This document shows positions 38,580 to 46,896 of a DNA stretch of 59,243 nucleotides, piece by piece. The DNA is from Dysgonomonas sp. 511 (GTDB lineage: Bacteria > Bacteroidota > Bacteroidia > Bacteroidales > Dysgonomonadaceae), in contig NZ_QVMQ01000021.1 of the NCBI RefSeq assembly GCF_010501105.1, positions 1 through 59,243 of the forward strand, given 5' to 3'. The translations under genes and the position numbers were made by a program. The notes below the pieces were generated by a model, which did no database searches, was not told the DNA's origin, and was given only the letters and a program-made list of their open reading frames with translations. Numbering within the stretch: position 1 is the first letter of the stretch; each line of letters opens with the position of its first letter.

Positions 38580-38878
38580 ATTTGGTTATTTAAAAAGCTT
38601 GTATTATATTGCATATTAAGAGCTTATTCGCGACAACGATCAGGGCAAACGCATAAAAAATGATATTTACAGTTTTGACTACTGTAGGGCGAATTGAAAA
38701 TCGACGAAATCAATTATCTTCGCCCGAAATAGAAAAAATCTGCGGGCGAAAAATAATTCGCCCCTACAAAGCTCAGAATTGAGTTTGGATAAATTCCATG
38801 CGTTTGCCCTGCGACAACTGCGGAGTAAGCAGAATTATACGAATTTTTTTAATCATAGACTCTAAATATAATACAAAT
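38580..38878. other. Gap after mfd dominated by an inverted-repeat element
   Basis: No gene is seen. Most of this 299-bp gap is the nested palindromic element at 38641-38811. No TAnnTTTG box is clear before the next gene. Confidence 0.55.
38641..38811. repeat. 171-bp nested inverted-repeat (MITE/REP-like) element
   Basis: CAGGGCAAACGCAT (38641-38654) and ATGCGTTTGCCCTG (38798-38811) are perfect 14-bp inverted ends. Inside lie a second imperfect pair, TAGGGCGAATT/AATTCGCCCCTA, and an inner 8-bp pair, TTCGCCCG/CGGGCGAA. GCGACAAC occurs in direct orientation just outside the left end (38630-38637) and at the right end (38811-38818). No transposase is encoded, so it would be a non-autonomous element or a structured RNA/REP unit. 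Confidence 0.65.
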
Positions 38879-39823
38879 ATGAAACTGATAATTAAAAAAA
38901 TTGCACTTATCGCATTTTGCGCTTTCGTTGCCGCTCCTGCCGTTTTTGCTCAACAGGCTCGCGTAGCCCTCAAAGGTAATGCTTATGTAATAAAAGAAGG
39001 AAAATACGCAGGGCTCGAAATAGATGGAGAGGTATTGATACCCGTTGTAACAAAATATTGGGTGAATTTCGATACCTCTACAGGAAAATACTTCGTTGCC
39101 GAAACCGAAAATGGGGATTTCTGTGTATTAGACCGCAATGGCAAACAGGTAAAATTGGGTGGTCGCCGTAATTTTTATAAAGCTTCGACAGTAGACGGCA
39201 CTATAATGACACAAGCTACTAAAGATAGCCCGCCAAAGTATTTCTCTGAAAACAACCTGTCTGTTGAAGTGAAAGTTGAAACGGCAAGCCACGACTTTTT
39301 CGACAAAGACCGGGTATTCAATCCCGAAAAAATGGCACAGGCAAAAGCCTCCGAACAAGCCGAATACCTCAGTAGCCTGGTTACTCCCGACGGAAGGTTC
39401 GAGATAAAACCGAAACCTAACTCATATCGCCAGCAGATATTTGTGCAAGGAAAAATGCTTCACGAAGCGCAGGAATACAGAGTGCTGTCCGATCCCGAAT
39501 ACTGGAATAAAACAGGATGCTGGGCAATAATGTGCAAAAACAACGGCTATTACGGAGCTTTGCTTTTGGGTGTATATGAAAAAGATGGTAAGCAGATGGT
39601 AGAAATCTTACAAACTATTCCGTACGAATACACATTCGTGTCGCATCATGACGGCAATATGATCAAAGCTACTACAAAGTCAATAACAAATCATTATTTT
39701 AACTTCGGTGGATGGAAATTCGATCGCGACTGGAAGACCGGAAACTTTACCCCTGAATATAAAAAATGGGTTAAAAATAAATCTACAGGAAAATGGACTC
39801 TCCAAAAACAAGAGGAGAAATAA
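38879..39823 (+). CDS. Exported protein of unknown function, WG-like N-terminus
   Basis: The 314-residue protein has a signal peptide (about 1-24, ending VFAQ). KYAGLEIDGEVLIPVVTKYW and DFCVLDRNGKQVKLGG recall WG beta-repeat sequences (YGLID..GK..IP) but only weakly. The remainder is charged, with a Trp/Tyr/Lys-rich tail. I do not recognise a family. I chose the ATG at 38879 because the signal peptide begins there; the frame stays open upstream into the palindromic element but gives no sensible protein. It forms a unit with the next exported protein, 16 bp away. Confidence 0.65.
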   Translation: MKLIIKKIALIAFCAFVAAPAVFAQQARVALKGNAYVIKEGKYAGLEIDGEVLIPVVTKYWVNFDTSTGKYFVAETENGDFCVLDRNGKQVKLGGRRNFYKASTVDGTIMTQATKDSPPKYFSENNLSVEVKVETASHDFFDKDRVFNPEKMAQAKASEQAEYLSSLVTPDGRFEIKPKPNSYRQQIFVQGKMLHEAQEYRVLSDPEYWNKTGCWAIMCKNNGYYGALLLGVYEKDGKQMVEILQTIPYEYTFVSHHDGNMIKATTKSITNHYFNFGGWKFDRDWKTGNFTPEYKKWVKNKSTGKWTLQKQEEK

Positions 39824-39839
39824 TAAGGCGAATACTGCA

Positions 39840-40652
39840 ATGAGGATTCTTTATCTATTACCGGTTTTTATTATTTATTGTTTGTCTGCCACTGCGCAGA
39901 CAGTGACTTACGATGAGAAGGTACTCGAACAGAAGCTCGACTCTATATTGCGAGAAGGAGAACTCTTGTATAAATACGAAAGAGCCGCCTGGAGCTCTAC
40001 CGACTATGCCAATTCGAATGAGTTTGTAAAGAAATATTATAGTGGCTATTTCGTTTATCAGGACGGAAAGAAGATAAAAGGCATTATATTCGACGAGAAT
40101 ACGGAAGACTGCGTAGCCGAATATGTTTTCGGAAAGAACTTCGATGCTCCTGAGGAAGTTATCGTTGACAGACGGCGACTGACACAGGAAGAAAAGAAAC
40201 TGATTAAAACCAGAACCGCTATCTTGCAACAACTTTCCGACCCGAAGTATAAGCTGACGGTTCCTGACGGGTTTAGCCTGAATATAATACTGATTCCCGG
40301 CGATGTACAATACAAATTATATATTATCACCGGAACCTCCCGTTCGGATGTTATACCCTTCGGCAACGATTACCTTTTTGTGGCTAACGAAAACGGGGAG
40401 ATAGAAGAGTGGAGCAAATTCCATTCGCGACTTATTCCTATAGAAACTGTAGGCCCTAACGGCGAAACAGTTATAATGCCCGTTCATAGCCACTTGAAGA
40501 CTACACCGTTGGTTACAGCTACCGACATCTGTACATTCCGCTTATATGCTCCGTTTCACAACATGCAGGAATTTATGGTGTATTCTACAGCAATGGGTAA
40601 GTACCTGAAATACAATTTAAAAAAGAATAAAATAACTATTACGGACAAATAG
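39840..40652 (+). CDS. Exported protein of unknown function
   Basis: The 270-residue protein has a signal peptide (MRILYLLPVFIIYCLSATA, mature from about QTVTYDE). The mature part has a coiled N-terminal stretch (YDEKVLEQKLDSILREGELL) and beta-rich segments later, with no known catalytic motif. It starts 16 bp after the preceding exported protein and ends at a strong bidirectional terminator, so the two form an operon. I see no recognisable domain. The longer open frame from 39708 overlaps the previous gene and lacks an export signal, so I rejected it. Confidence 0.6.
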   Translation: MRILYLLPVFIIYCLSATAQTVTYDEKVLEQKLDSILREGELLYKYERAAWSSTDYANSNEFVKKYYSGYFVYQDGKKIKGIIFDENTEDCVAEYVFGKNFDAPEEVIVDRRRLTQEEKKLIKTRTAILQQLSDPKYKLTVPDGFSLNIILIPGDVQYKLYIITGTSRSDVIPFGNDYLFVANENGEIEEWSKFHSRLIPIETVGPNGETVIMPVHSHLKTTPLVTATDICTFRLYAPFHNMQEFMVYSTAMGKYLKYNLKKNKITITDK

Positions 40653-40683
40653 TTACTTTATTCGAATATATATCAAAAAAAAG

Positions 40684-40713
40684 AATAAGGCTGTCCGGAA
40701 AGACAGCCTTATT
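40684..40713. terminator. Bidirectional terminator
   Basis: The stem AATAAGGCTGTC with GACAGCCTTATT is perfect over 12 bp with a 6-base loop, between convergent genes. Confidence 0.85.
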
Positions 40714-40738
40714 ACTTATATTTTAAACAGATAGCTTA

Positions 40739-41218
40739 TTAGCGTACTTCGTAGTTAGATTCTTCTGCGAAATCCATTTGAGCTTGAGAAAGATCATTGA
40801 AGTGTTTTGTGTACTCTTCCATCTTTGCATTGTATTCGTCAACGATTTTGTTTAGTTCGCTTGCATCCGATTCAGCAGTAAGAGTGCCAAATTTGCGACC
40901 TATTTCCACCATGTCTCTCAAACTTTCGTATGTATTAACAGCAGCTTCTTTGAAAGCATCGCCACCTTTAGGCACTTCAAGTGCTTTTACTTTATCTATT
41001 TCTGCATTGATTTTTACAAGAGCGCTGTCAGTTTGAGCTGCAACGTCTGCAAAATTGCTGTTTTGCATAGATTTAGAAACTTCGTTTTGGTAATCTTCAC
41101 CGATTTTTGTGATGTTTGTGTTAGCGTTTACGATTGCATCGTTGAATGCTACTGGGCTAGGTCCACAAGCTACGAAAAATGTAGCAACGGCGATCAAAGA
41201 AAATAATACTTTTTTCAT
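40739..41218 (-). CDS. Small lipoprotein, helical (LIC11966-like)
   Basis: The 159-residue protein has a lipobox (FFVAC, C18). The mature part is almost entirely helical: FNDAIVNANTNITKIGEDYQ, QTDSALVKINAEIDKVKALE, FKEAAVNTYESLRDMVEIGR, ELNKIVDEYNAKMEEYTKHF. This pattern resembles LIC11966/DUF3829-type helical-bundle surface lipoproteins; the exact family call is tentative. The function is unknown. It is monocistronic with a promoter box upstream and a strong terminator. Confidence 0.65.
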   Translation of the reverse strand: MKKVLFSLIAVATFFVACGPSPVAFNDAIVNANTNITKIGEDYQNEVSKSMQNSNFADVAAQTDSALVKINAEIDKVKALEVPKGGDAFKEAAVNTYESLRDMVEIGRKFGTLTAESDASELNKIVDEYNAKMEEYTKHFNDLSQAQMDFAEESNYEVR

Positions 41219-41274
41219 GTTTAAAAGTTTGTTTAATTAGTTTATGATATTGACAGAAATTCTACAATTTTATG

Positions 41275-41282
41275 CAAAAATA
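41275..41282 (-). promoter_or_regulatory. Promoter -7 box for the small lipoprotein
   Basis: The minus strand reads TATTTTTG, matching TAnnTTTG, 57 bp upstream of the start. Confidence 0.45.
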
Positions 41283-41308
41283 ATTAAAAAAAACAAATTA
41301 GCAAGAAC

Positions 41309-42925
41309 TCACGACGACAAAGGCCTCTTTTTAACCAAAAAGTCTTTTATTCCACCGATATGCTCTTTTACCCTCTTGTCCGAAAACTCGAAGACTTTAG
41401 TTACCAACCCATCGAGAAAATCGCGGTCGTGCGACACAAGAATGATTGTGCCGTCGTAATCGAGCAAGGCATTTTTCAATACTTCCTTGGTTTTCAAGTC
41501 GAGATGGTTGGTAGGCTCATCGAGAATAAGCAGGTTTACCGGTTCGAGCAGCAGTTTTATCATTGCCAACCGCGTGCGCTCTCCTCCCGACAGCACTTTC
41601 ACTTTCTTATCCGAGTCTTCTTTATTGAACATAAATGCACCTAATATATTGCGTATCTGGGTGCGGATATCGCCTTCGGCCACACGGTCAATGGTTTCGA
41701 ATACGGTAAGGTCTTCATCGAGCAGGTCGGCTTGGTTTTGGGCAAAATAACCGACCTCAACATTATGTCCCAGCATAATATCGCCTTCGAAGGGAGTCTC
41801 CCCCATCACACATTTTACGAAGGTAGATTTTCCTTCCCCATTCTTTCCGGCAAGGGCAACCTTTTCGCCGCGCTCTATCATCAGGCTGGCATTTTCGAAC
41901 ACTAGGTAATCGTCATATTTCTTGGTCACCATATCCACCGTCAATGGATAGTTGCCCGAACGCGTAGCCGGCTGGAAGCGAATGCGTACACTCGACTTAT
42001 CTTCTTCGTCTATTTCCACACGCTCCATTTTTTCCAGTTGGCGCACACGGCTTTGCACCAGTACGGCCTTTGCAGCCTGTGCACGGAAGCGTTCGATAAA
42101 CTCTTCCATCTCGGCTATTTGCTTCTGCTGTGCTTCCCAGGCATGAATCTGTTGCTGGCGACGTTCCTGCCGGAGTTCCAGATATTTGGAGTAATTGACT
42201 TTATAATCGTAGATACGCCCCAATGTCAATTCGATGGTGCGGGTAGTAACAGCGTCGATAAAGGCACGGTCGTGCGAGATCAATACTACGGCCTTTGCTT
42301 GTGTCTTGATAAAGTTTTCGAGCCATTCTATCGACTCTATATCCAGATGGTTGGTAGGCTCATCGAGCAGCATGATGTCGGGGCTGCTCAGCAATAGTTT
42401 AGCCAGTTCGATACGCATACGCCATCCACCGCTAAACTCGCTTGTGGGACGATCGAGGTCGGTACGTTTAAACCCCAGTCCGAGCAATGTTTTCTCCACT
42501 TCGCCCTCGAAGTTTACATCTTCTACCGAGGCCAAGCGTTCGTGAGCCTGCGTAAAATCGTCGATCAGTTTGGCATAATCGTCAGATTCGTAGTCTGTAC
42601 GAGTTTCCAACTGGCGGTTCATATCTTCGATTTTCTCTTGCAGTTCGAAGATGTGAGAAAAGGCCTGTGAAGCCTCTTCGCGCACAGTGCGCCCGTCTAC
42701 TATCTTCATCACCTGTGGCAAGTAGCCCACAGTGGAGCCATCGGGGCTGGTTACTGTTCCCTTATAATGTGTGTTCACCCCTGCCAATATTTTAAGCATG
42801 GTGCTTTTGCCTGCTCCGTTTTTCCCCACAAGGGCAATCTTGTCTTTCTCGTTTATTATATAACTGATGTTGTCGAACAACATACGGTCGCCCATTTCTA
42901 CTTTAAGGCTTTCTACAATCAGCAT
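41309..42925 (-). CDS. ABC-F family ATPase
   Basis: The 538-residue protein has two fused ATP-binding cassettes and no membrane segments, the hallmark of ABC-F proteins that act on the ribosome. Cassette 1 has Walker A GKNGAGKS (34-41), signature SGGWRMRIELA and DEPTNHLD. Cassette 2 has GKNGEGKS, LSGGERTRLAM and DEPTNHLD. The linker between them (about 245-310) is a charged coiled coil (QERRQQQIHAWEAQQKQIAE), matching the P-site tRNA interaction motif. It may be a translation factor of the EttA/YbiT/Uup kind; antibiotic-resistance ABC-F proteins have similar layouts, but nothing here points to that. A single-gene unit. Confidence 0.9.
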   Translation of the reverse strand: MLIVESLKVEMGDRMLFDNISYIINEKDKIALVGKNGAGKSTMLKILAGVNTHYKGTVTSPDGSTVGYLPQVMKIVDGRTVREEASQAFSHIFELQEKIEDMNRQLETRTDYESDDYAKLIDDFTQAHERLASVEDVNFEGEVEKTLLGLGFKRTDLDRPTSEFSGGWRMRIELAKLLLSSPDIMLLDEPTNHLDIESIEWLENFIKTQAKAVVLISHDRAFIDAVTTRTIELTLGRIYDYKVNYSKYLELRQERRQQQIHAWEAQQKQIAEMEEFIERFRAQAAKAVLVQSRVRQLEKMERVEIDEEDKSSVRIRFQPATRSGNYPLTVDMVTKKYDDYLVFENASLMIERGEKVALAGKNGEGKSTFVKCVMGETPFEGDIMLGHNVEVGYFAQNQADLLDEDLTVFETIDRVAEGDIRTQIRNILGAFMFNKEDSDKKVKVLSGGERTRLAMIKLLLEPVNLLILDEPTNHLDLKTKEVLKNALLDYDGTIILVSHDRDFLDGLVTKVFEFSDKRVKEHIGGIKDFLVKKRPLSS

Positions 42926-42956
42926 TTATCTTTCTGTTTTTTGTTTTTTTGAGGTG

Positions 42957-42964
42957 CAAAGGTA
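42957..42964 (-). promoter_or_regulatory. Promoter -7 box for the ABC-F gene
   Basis: The minus strand reads TACCTTTG, matching TAnnTTTG, 32 bp upstream of the start. Confidence 0.5.
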
Positions 42965-42989
42965 GGAAAAAGTTATTATCAGGCATAAA

Positions 42990-43027
42990 AAATAATCCGG
43001 ACAACACATTCTCATATATTGTCCGGA
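42990..43027 (-). terminator. Terminator of the lactonase unit
   Basis: A perfect 9-bp stem, TCCGGACAA with TTGTCCGGA, is followed on the minus strand by TTATTTTTTA. It lies about 260 bp beyond the last stop codon. Confidence 0.6.
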
Positions 43028-43290
43028 AATGCAGGCATATTACCTGCTTAGTTCAATTTCACTGTTTGTTTATCGCTCGTTTTTGAGAAAACCGCTCGTA
43101 AGCCTATAGGTATGCTGACCAGCTAAGCCCAGACTTTCATCGTATCAATTCTTATCGCTCAAAATTATAAAAAAAATCACACACTTATTGCGCACCTCTT
43201 TCAGAATGTCAATATTTAACATTATTATCTGCTTTTATGAGAAATCTTTTCAAATGTGGCAAAACACACAAACGGAGTACAGTATCCACA

Positions 43291-44151
43291 TCACCTATCT
43301 TTACATTCAGCGTCAAACAGATTGTTCGTGTCGGAACGAACCATTTTATACTCCTTTCTTATATAAGGAACTACAGGATAAAATGTCTCTATCCACATTT
43401 CGTCCACCATTTCGCCAAAGGGACGCCCTTCTATGGGCTTGCCAATATGGGAAGTCAGCATTCGTATCCCATGCTTATCATCATCTGATATTTCGTCCCA
43501 CGAGCTTCGTTTAGCAAAAGCCTTGTGTTCTATTATCAACTTGTTACCTTTCGACACACCCAGCATCGGATACATTTTTTCCTGCTTTAGTTCGTTCAGC
43601 ACAATTTTAAAATCATTATACCCTGCATCCAGGGCAAATGTATAGACAAGTGCTTCTATAGAAGCATCTTTTTGCCCATAACTTTTATCCGCCTTTATTG
43701 CCAGATGTATTTCTTTATACGCCCCTTTCTTTACAGATTTAGTATAGGGGTAGTTGAAACAATTTGGGTTTTCATTGAATACCGGATGCATAACTGCGTC
43801 ATCATCGAATGAGTATAAAGCATCTTCATCGCCAAAACCATCGAACTGGATAGAAATGTTTTTTTGCACATCGTTGTATAGGGCATACATATAAAAATCA
43901 TCGTTGTAGGTAGTATCCGGCTCAAGAATCAGGTATTCATCTAATTCTTTCCATGTACCCACCACAGCCCCTCCGAAAAACACAATTCCGTATGTATGTT
44001 CGGGGCTGACCAGCAAATTGACAAAGCCGTGAGGATCGCCACTGCCTTTTTCGGGAGAATACATCCCGGTTAAATCCGTTCTTGTTTGCGCCAAAACATT
44101 GGTGGCAACCAACAAGGATATGATTGTCACAATAAATAATCTTGTTTTCAA
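43291..44151 (-). CDS. Exported protein of unknown function
   Basis: The 286-residue protein has a signal peptide (KTRLFIVTIISLLVATNVLA, cleavage near AQT). The mature part starts TDLTGMYSPEKGSGDPHGF and contains beta-type segments (YGIVFFGGAVVGTWKELDEY), as in lipocalin-like or META-type proteins, but I cannot name a family. The start codon is TTG at 44151; the next ATG, in TGMYSP, would remove the signal peptide, so TTG is preferred. It follows the lactonase-type gene by 33 bp and shares its transcript. Confidence 0.6.
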   Translation of the reverse strand: MKTRLFIVTIISLLVATNVLAQTRTDLTGMYSPEKGSGDPHGFVNLLVSPEHTYGIVFFGGAVVGTWKELDEYLILEPDTTYNDDFYMYALYNDVQKNISIQFDGFGDEDALYSFDDDAVMHPVFNENPNCFNYPYTKSVKKGAYKEIHLAIKADKSYGQKDASIEALVYTFALDAGYNDFKIVLNELKQEKMYPMLGVSKGNKLIIEHKAFAKRSSWDEISDDDKHGIRMLTSHIGKPIEGRPFGEMVDEMWIETFYPVVPYIRKEYKMVRSDTNNLFDAECKDR

Positions 44152-44184
44152 TAGATACTATTCTTAAACTGAGTAACTCTGTGA

Positions 44185-45354
44185 TTAATACGAATGAGCA
44201 AATTTAAGGCACACAGGCTTGTCCAACTCTATATTCAGCCCAGTGGTTTCAAGCAATCCTGTTGCTTTGTTGCGTAGAAATACCTGTATCATATTACTAT
44301 CGCGGTTGGCTACCAGCAGGTATTTTCCGTTAGGCGATATTACGAAGTTGCGTGGATGTATCCCTGTAGGCTGGTAACCTGCATTTTCCAATTTGCCAGT
44401 ATTCCGGTCGATAGAAAAAATAGCGATACCATCGCCTTGCAAACGGTTAGAAGCATATAAAAACTTACCATCGGGCGAAACATGGATATCGCCACTACCC
44501 TGCGCATGGAGCGTGTCGGCTACTATTGTCTGAAATTCTGAGAGGTCACCGGTTTCTTCATTATAATTGAAACCGATTACCGTTCCGCCTATTTCATTGA
44601 TCAGGTAAGCGAATTTTCCGTCAGGATGGAATGTGAGGTGACGGGGACCCGAACCATCGGCTACTTTAAAAGATTCAGGTTCACCTTTCATCAGGAATCC
44701 CCCCCCAGAATCTCTTGTTTGAAACTTATATATTCTATCTGTCCCCAAATCGGTAGCATACAGATATCTGTCATCGGGAGAAAACTGAACACAATGCAAA
44801 TGTGGTCTTTTCTGCCTTTCGGGATGAATACCTTTCCCTTCGAAACCAAAGATCTTCGGCTCGCCGCCAATAGAACCATCTGCCACCAAAGGGAAGAGGG
44901 AAATACTAGCACCACTATAATTTGCAGTCACCAGGTAACGATTGTCCTTATCGGCAACCACATAGCACGGGGCATCGCCACCGGTGGGCATTGTATTCAT
45001 CAGCCTTAAAGAATCTCCTCCTTTATCGAAACTGTAAGCTGCAACAACGGCCCTATCCCCCTCACCTTCCGACACGGCATATACAAAACGCTCGTCGTTG
45101 CTCAGGTTCAGGTAAGATGGATTGTCTTGCCTTGCCAAACTTTTCAGCTCGCTATTTCCCGATATGGTATCGAACCTATAGACATAAATCCCCTCGCTAC
45201 CTGTATCGGTATACGTACCCACAAGCAGGAACATGGACGACTCTGCCGCAACAGCCATCTCAATATCATCCAGATCCGTATTACTCCTCTTCTTTTTATT
45301 GTTGCACGACACCATAATCAAAGACAGAAATATAAAAAAGACATATTTTTTCAT
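44185..45354 (-). CDS. Lactonase-family beta-propeller lipoprotein
   Basis: The 389-residue protein is a lipoprotein (LSLIMVSC lipobox) whose mature part is a seven-bladed propeller of the YbhE/6-phosphogluconolactonase type (lactonase family, PF10282). Motifs are LLVGTYTDTGSEGIYVYRFD, NPSYLNLSNDERFVYAVSEG, GPRHLTFHPDGKFAYLINE, GSGDIHVSPDGKFLYASNR, and HPRNFVISPNGKYLLVANRDSN. A lipid anchor places it in the envelope, so it is unlikely to serve the cytosolic pentose phosphate pathway; a sugar lactone or a cell-wall ligand is more plausible. It is the first gene of a two-gene unit. Confidence 0.85.
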   Translation of the reverse strand: MKKYVFFIFLSLIMVSCNNKKKRSNTDLDDIEMAVAAESSMFLLVGTYTDTGSEGIYVYRFDTISGNSELKSLARQDNPSYLNLSNDERFVYAVSEGEGDRAVVAAYSFDKGGDSLRLMNTMPTGGDAPCYVVADKDNRYLVTANYSGASISLFPLVADGSIGGEPKIFGFEGKGIHPERQKRPHLHCVQFSPDDRYLYATDLGTDRIYKFQTRDSGGGFLMKGEPESFKVADGSGPRHLTFHPDGKFAYLINEIGGTVIGFNYNEETGDLSEFQTIVADTLHAQGSGDIHVSPDGKFLYASNRLQGDGIAIFSIDRNTGKLENAGYQPTGIHPRNFVISPNGKYLLVANRDSNMIQVFLRNKATGLLETTGLNIELDKPVCLKFAHSY

Positions 45355-45533
45355 AACAATATTTTAAGTGATTTGCTTCTTAGAGCCTGTTTAAATTTCA
45401 TAAAAATACAAATTAAAGAAAAAGTTGCTTCAATAGAAAACCCAAAGTGGTCATTTTGTGTTTTGTATATAAAAAATACTGTCGAAAGTAAAATATATAT
45501 CCATAGTCTGAAATCAAAGCCCGAAATTTTTCT

Positions 45534-45541
45534 TAATTTTG
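45534..45541 (+). promoter_or_regulatory. Promoter -7 box for lysC-lysA
   Basis: TAATTTTG matches TAnnTTTG and lies 27 bp before the lysC ATG. This also supports the ATG at 45568 over the longer open frame. Confidence 0.5.
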
Positions 45542-45567
45542 CATTTCGTCTGAAAACAATAAAGATT

Positions 45568-46881
45568 ATGAAGGTACTCAAATTTGGCAGCGCATCTATA
45601 GCTACAGCCGATAAAATAAAGCAGGTAGCAGCTATCGTAGAAAAGGGAAAAGGCAATATCATTGTCTTGTCTTCGATACGTGGCACGGCAGAAGCATTGG
45701 CCGAAGTCTCGGACTATCTTTATAAAAAGAACCAGGAAGGTGCCATCGAAATCATCAACAAGCTGGAAAAAGATTACAGGCAGCTTGTCGGCGACCTGTT
45801 TTCGGATGCATCATTCGGCGAAAAGGCAATAGCAGTGGTAACCGAAAAGTTCAGCTATATCAGGACTTTTACCAAAGACTTGTTCACCTTGTTTGAAGAA
45901 CGGTCGGTGCTTGCTCAGTCGGAACTGTTGAGTTCGGAAATATTCCATCTCTATATGCAGGAGAGAGGTATGAAATCGACACTTATCGCAGCACTTGATT
46001 TTATGCGGACTGACAAAAACGGTACGCCCGACCCAGTGTATATCAAGGAAAAACTCCAGGCATTGCTCGATGAGGCTAAAGATGCAGATATATACATTAC
46101 ACAAGGCTATATCACCCGCAACGCTTATGGCGAAATAGACGACCTGCGCAAAGGAGGTAGCGACTATACAGCTTCGCTTGTCGGGGTGGCTGTAGATGCC
46201 AAAGAAATACAGATATGGGCAGATGTAGACGCCATGCAGAACAACGACCCGCGCTACGTGAAAGGAACAAAAGCCATACCGTTGCTCAACTTCGACGAAG
46301 CTGCCGAACTGGCGTACTTCGGCACAAAGATACTGCATCCGTCGAGCGTACTTCCCGCTAAGCTTGCCGACATAGCGGTTTGCCTGAAAAATACGCAATA
46401 CCCCGATGCACCGGGCACGCTCATTTCGAACAAAACAACAGACAGCACCATAAAAGCGGTGGCTGCCAAAGATGATATTACAGCGGTAAAAATAACCTCA
46501 GGACGTATGCTTCTGGCTCACGGATTTCTTCGCCGCGTGGCCGAAGTATTCGAAAACTACCAGACTGCGATAGATATGCTGACGACATCCGAAATAGGAG
46601 TCTCGCTCACTATCGACGACAACCGTAAACTAGAGCTGATAGTAAACGACCTGAAAAAATATGGAACAGTGTCTGCCGATACCGGCATGGTGATAATATC
46701 TGTTATAGGAAATCTGGAATCGGACAACTCGCGGTTTGCATCGGATATACTCGATGCTGTGAAAGAGATCCCAGTATCTATGATTTCGTACGGAGGTAGC
46801 AGATACAACTTCTCATTCCTTATCGACAAACAGTATAAGGAAAAGGCACTGCAAATATTGAATGATAAATTGTTTAATTAA
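45568..46881 (+). CDS. lysC: Aspartate kinase, monofunctional
   Basis: Aspartokinase phosphorylates aspartate, the entry to lysine, diaminopimelate, methionine and threonine. The 437-residue protein has the kinase domain (MKVLKFGSASIATADK at the start, ITQGYITRNAYGEIDDL, KGGSDYTA, DVDAMQNNDPR, LAYFGTKILHPSS) and two C-terminal ACT domains (about 300-437) for feedback control. The usual KFGGTS loop reads KFGSAS, changing two conserved residues; other motifs look intact. The open frame extends upstream to 45127 across the neighbouring gene, but the family start and promoter favour 45568. lysA follows after 15 bp. Confidence 0.92.
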   Translation: MKVLKFGSASIATADKIKQVAAIVEKGKGNIIVLSSIRGTAEALAEVSDYLYKKNQEGAIEIINKLEKDYRQLVGDLFSDASFGEKAIAVVTEKFSYIRTFTKDLFTLFEERSVLAQSELLSSEIFHLYMQERGMKSTLIAALDFMRTDKNGTPDPVYIKEKLQALLDEAKDADIYITQGYITRNAYGEIDDLRKGGSDYTASLVGVAVDAKEIQIWADVDAMQNNDPRYVKGTKAIPLLNFDEAAELAYFGTKILHPSSVLPAKLADIAVCLKNTQYPDAPGTLISNKTTDSTIKAVAAKDDITAVKITSGRMLLAHGFLRRVAEVFENYQTAIDMLTTSEIGVSLTIDDNRKLELIVNDLKKYGTVSADTGMVIISVIGNLESDNSRFASDILDAVKEIPVSMISYGGSRYNFSFLIDKQYKEKALQILNDKLFN

Positions 46882-46896
46882 TTTTTTTATTATCTG

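Larger units (their letters stand above)
42926..43290. other. Gap holding the ABC-F promoter and an upstream terminator
   Basis: No gene is seen. 42957-42964 is the ABC-F -7 box and 42996-43027 is a hairpin. Between 43030 and 43290 there is a 260-bp tail after the neighbouring stop codon in which CGCTCGT occurs twice (near 43074 and 43093). I cannot assign it a function. Confidence 0.45.

Noticed and set aside
38798..38878. Upstream start of the exported-protein gene inside the palindromic element
   Set aside because: It would place 27 residues before the signal peptide and begins inside the right inverted repeat.
39708..39839. Upstream extension of the second exported protein
   Set aside because: It overlaps the preceding gene in another frame; the signal peptide starts at 39840.
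43030..43290. Hidden small gene or pseudogene in the tail after the 43291 stop codon
   Set aside because: I saw no start, domain or promoter box. A repeated CGCTCGT word is not enough to support a feature.
45127..45567. 147-residue N-terminal extension of aspartate kinase
   Set aside because: It overlaps the lactonase gene antisense, lacks homology, and the family start and promoter box lie at 45534-45568.
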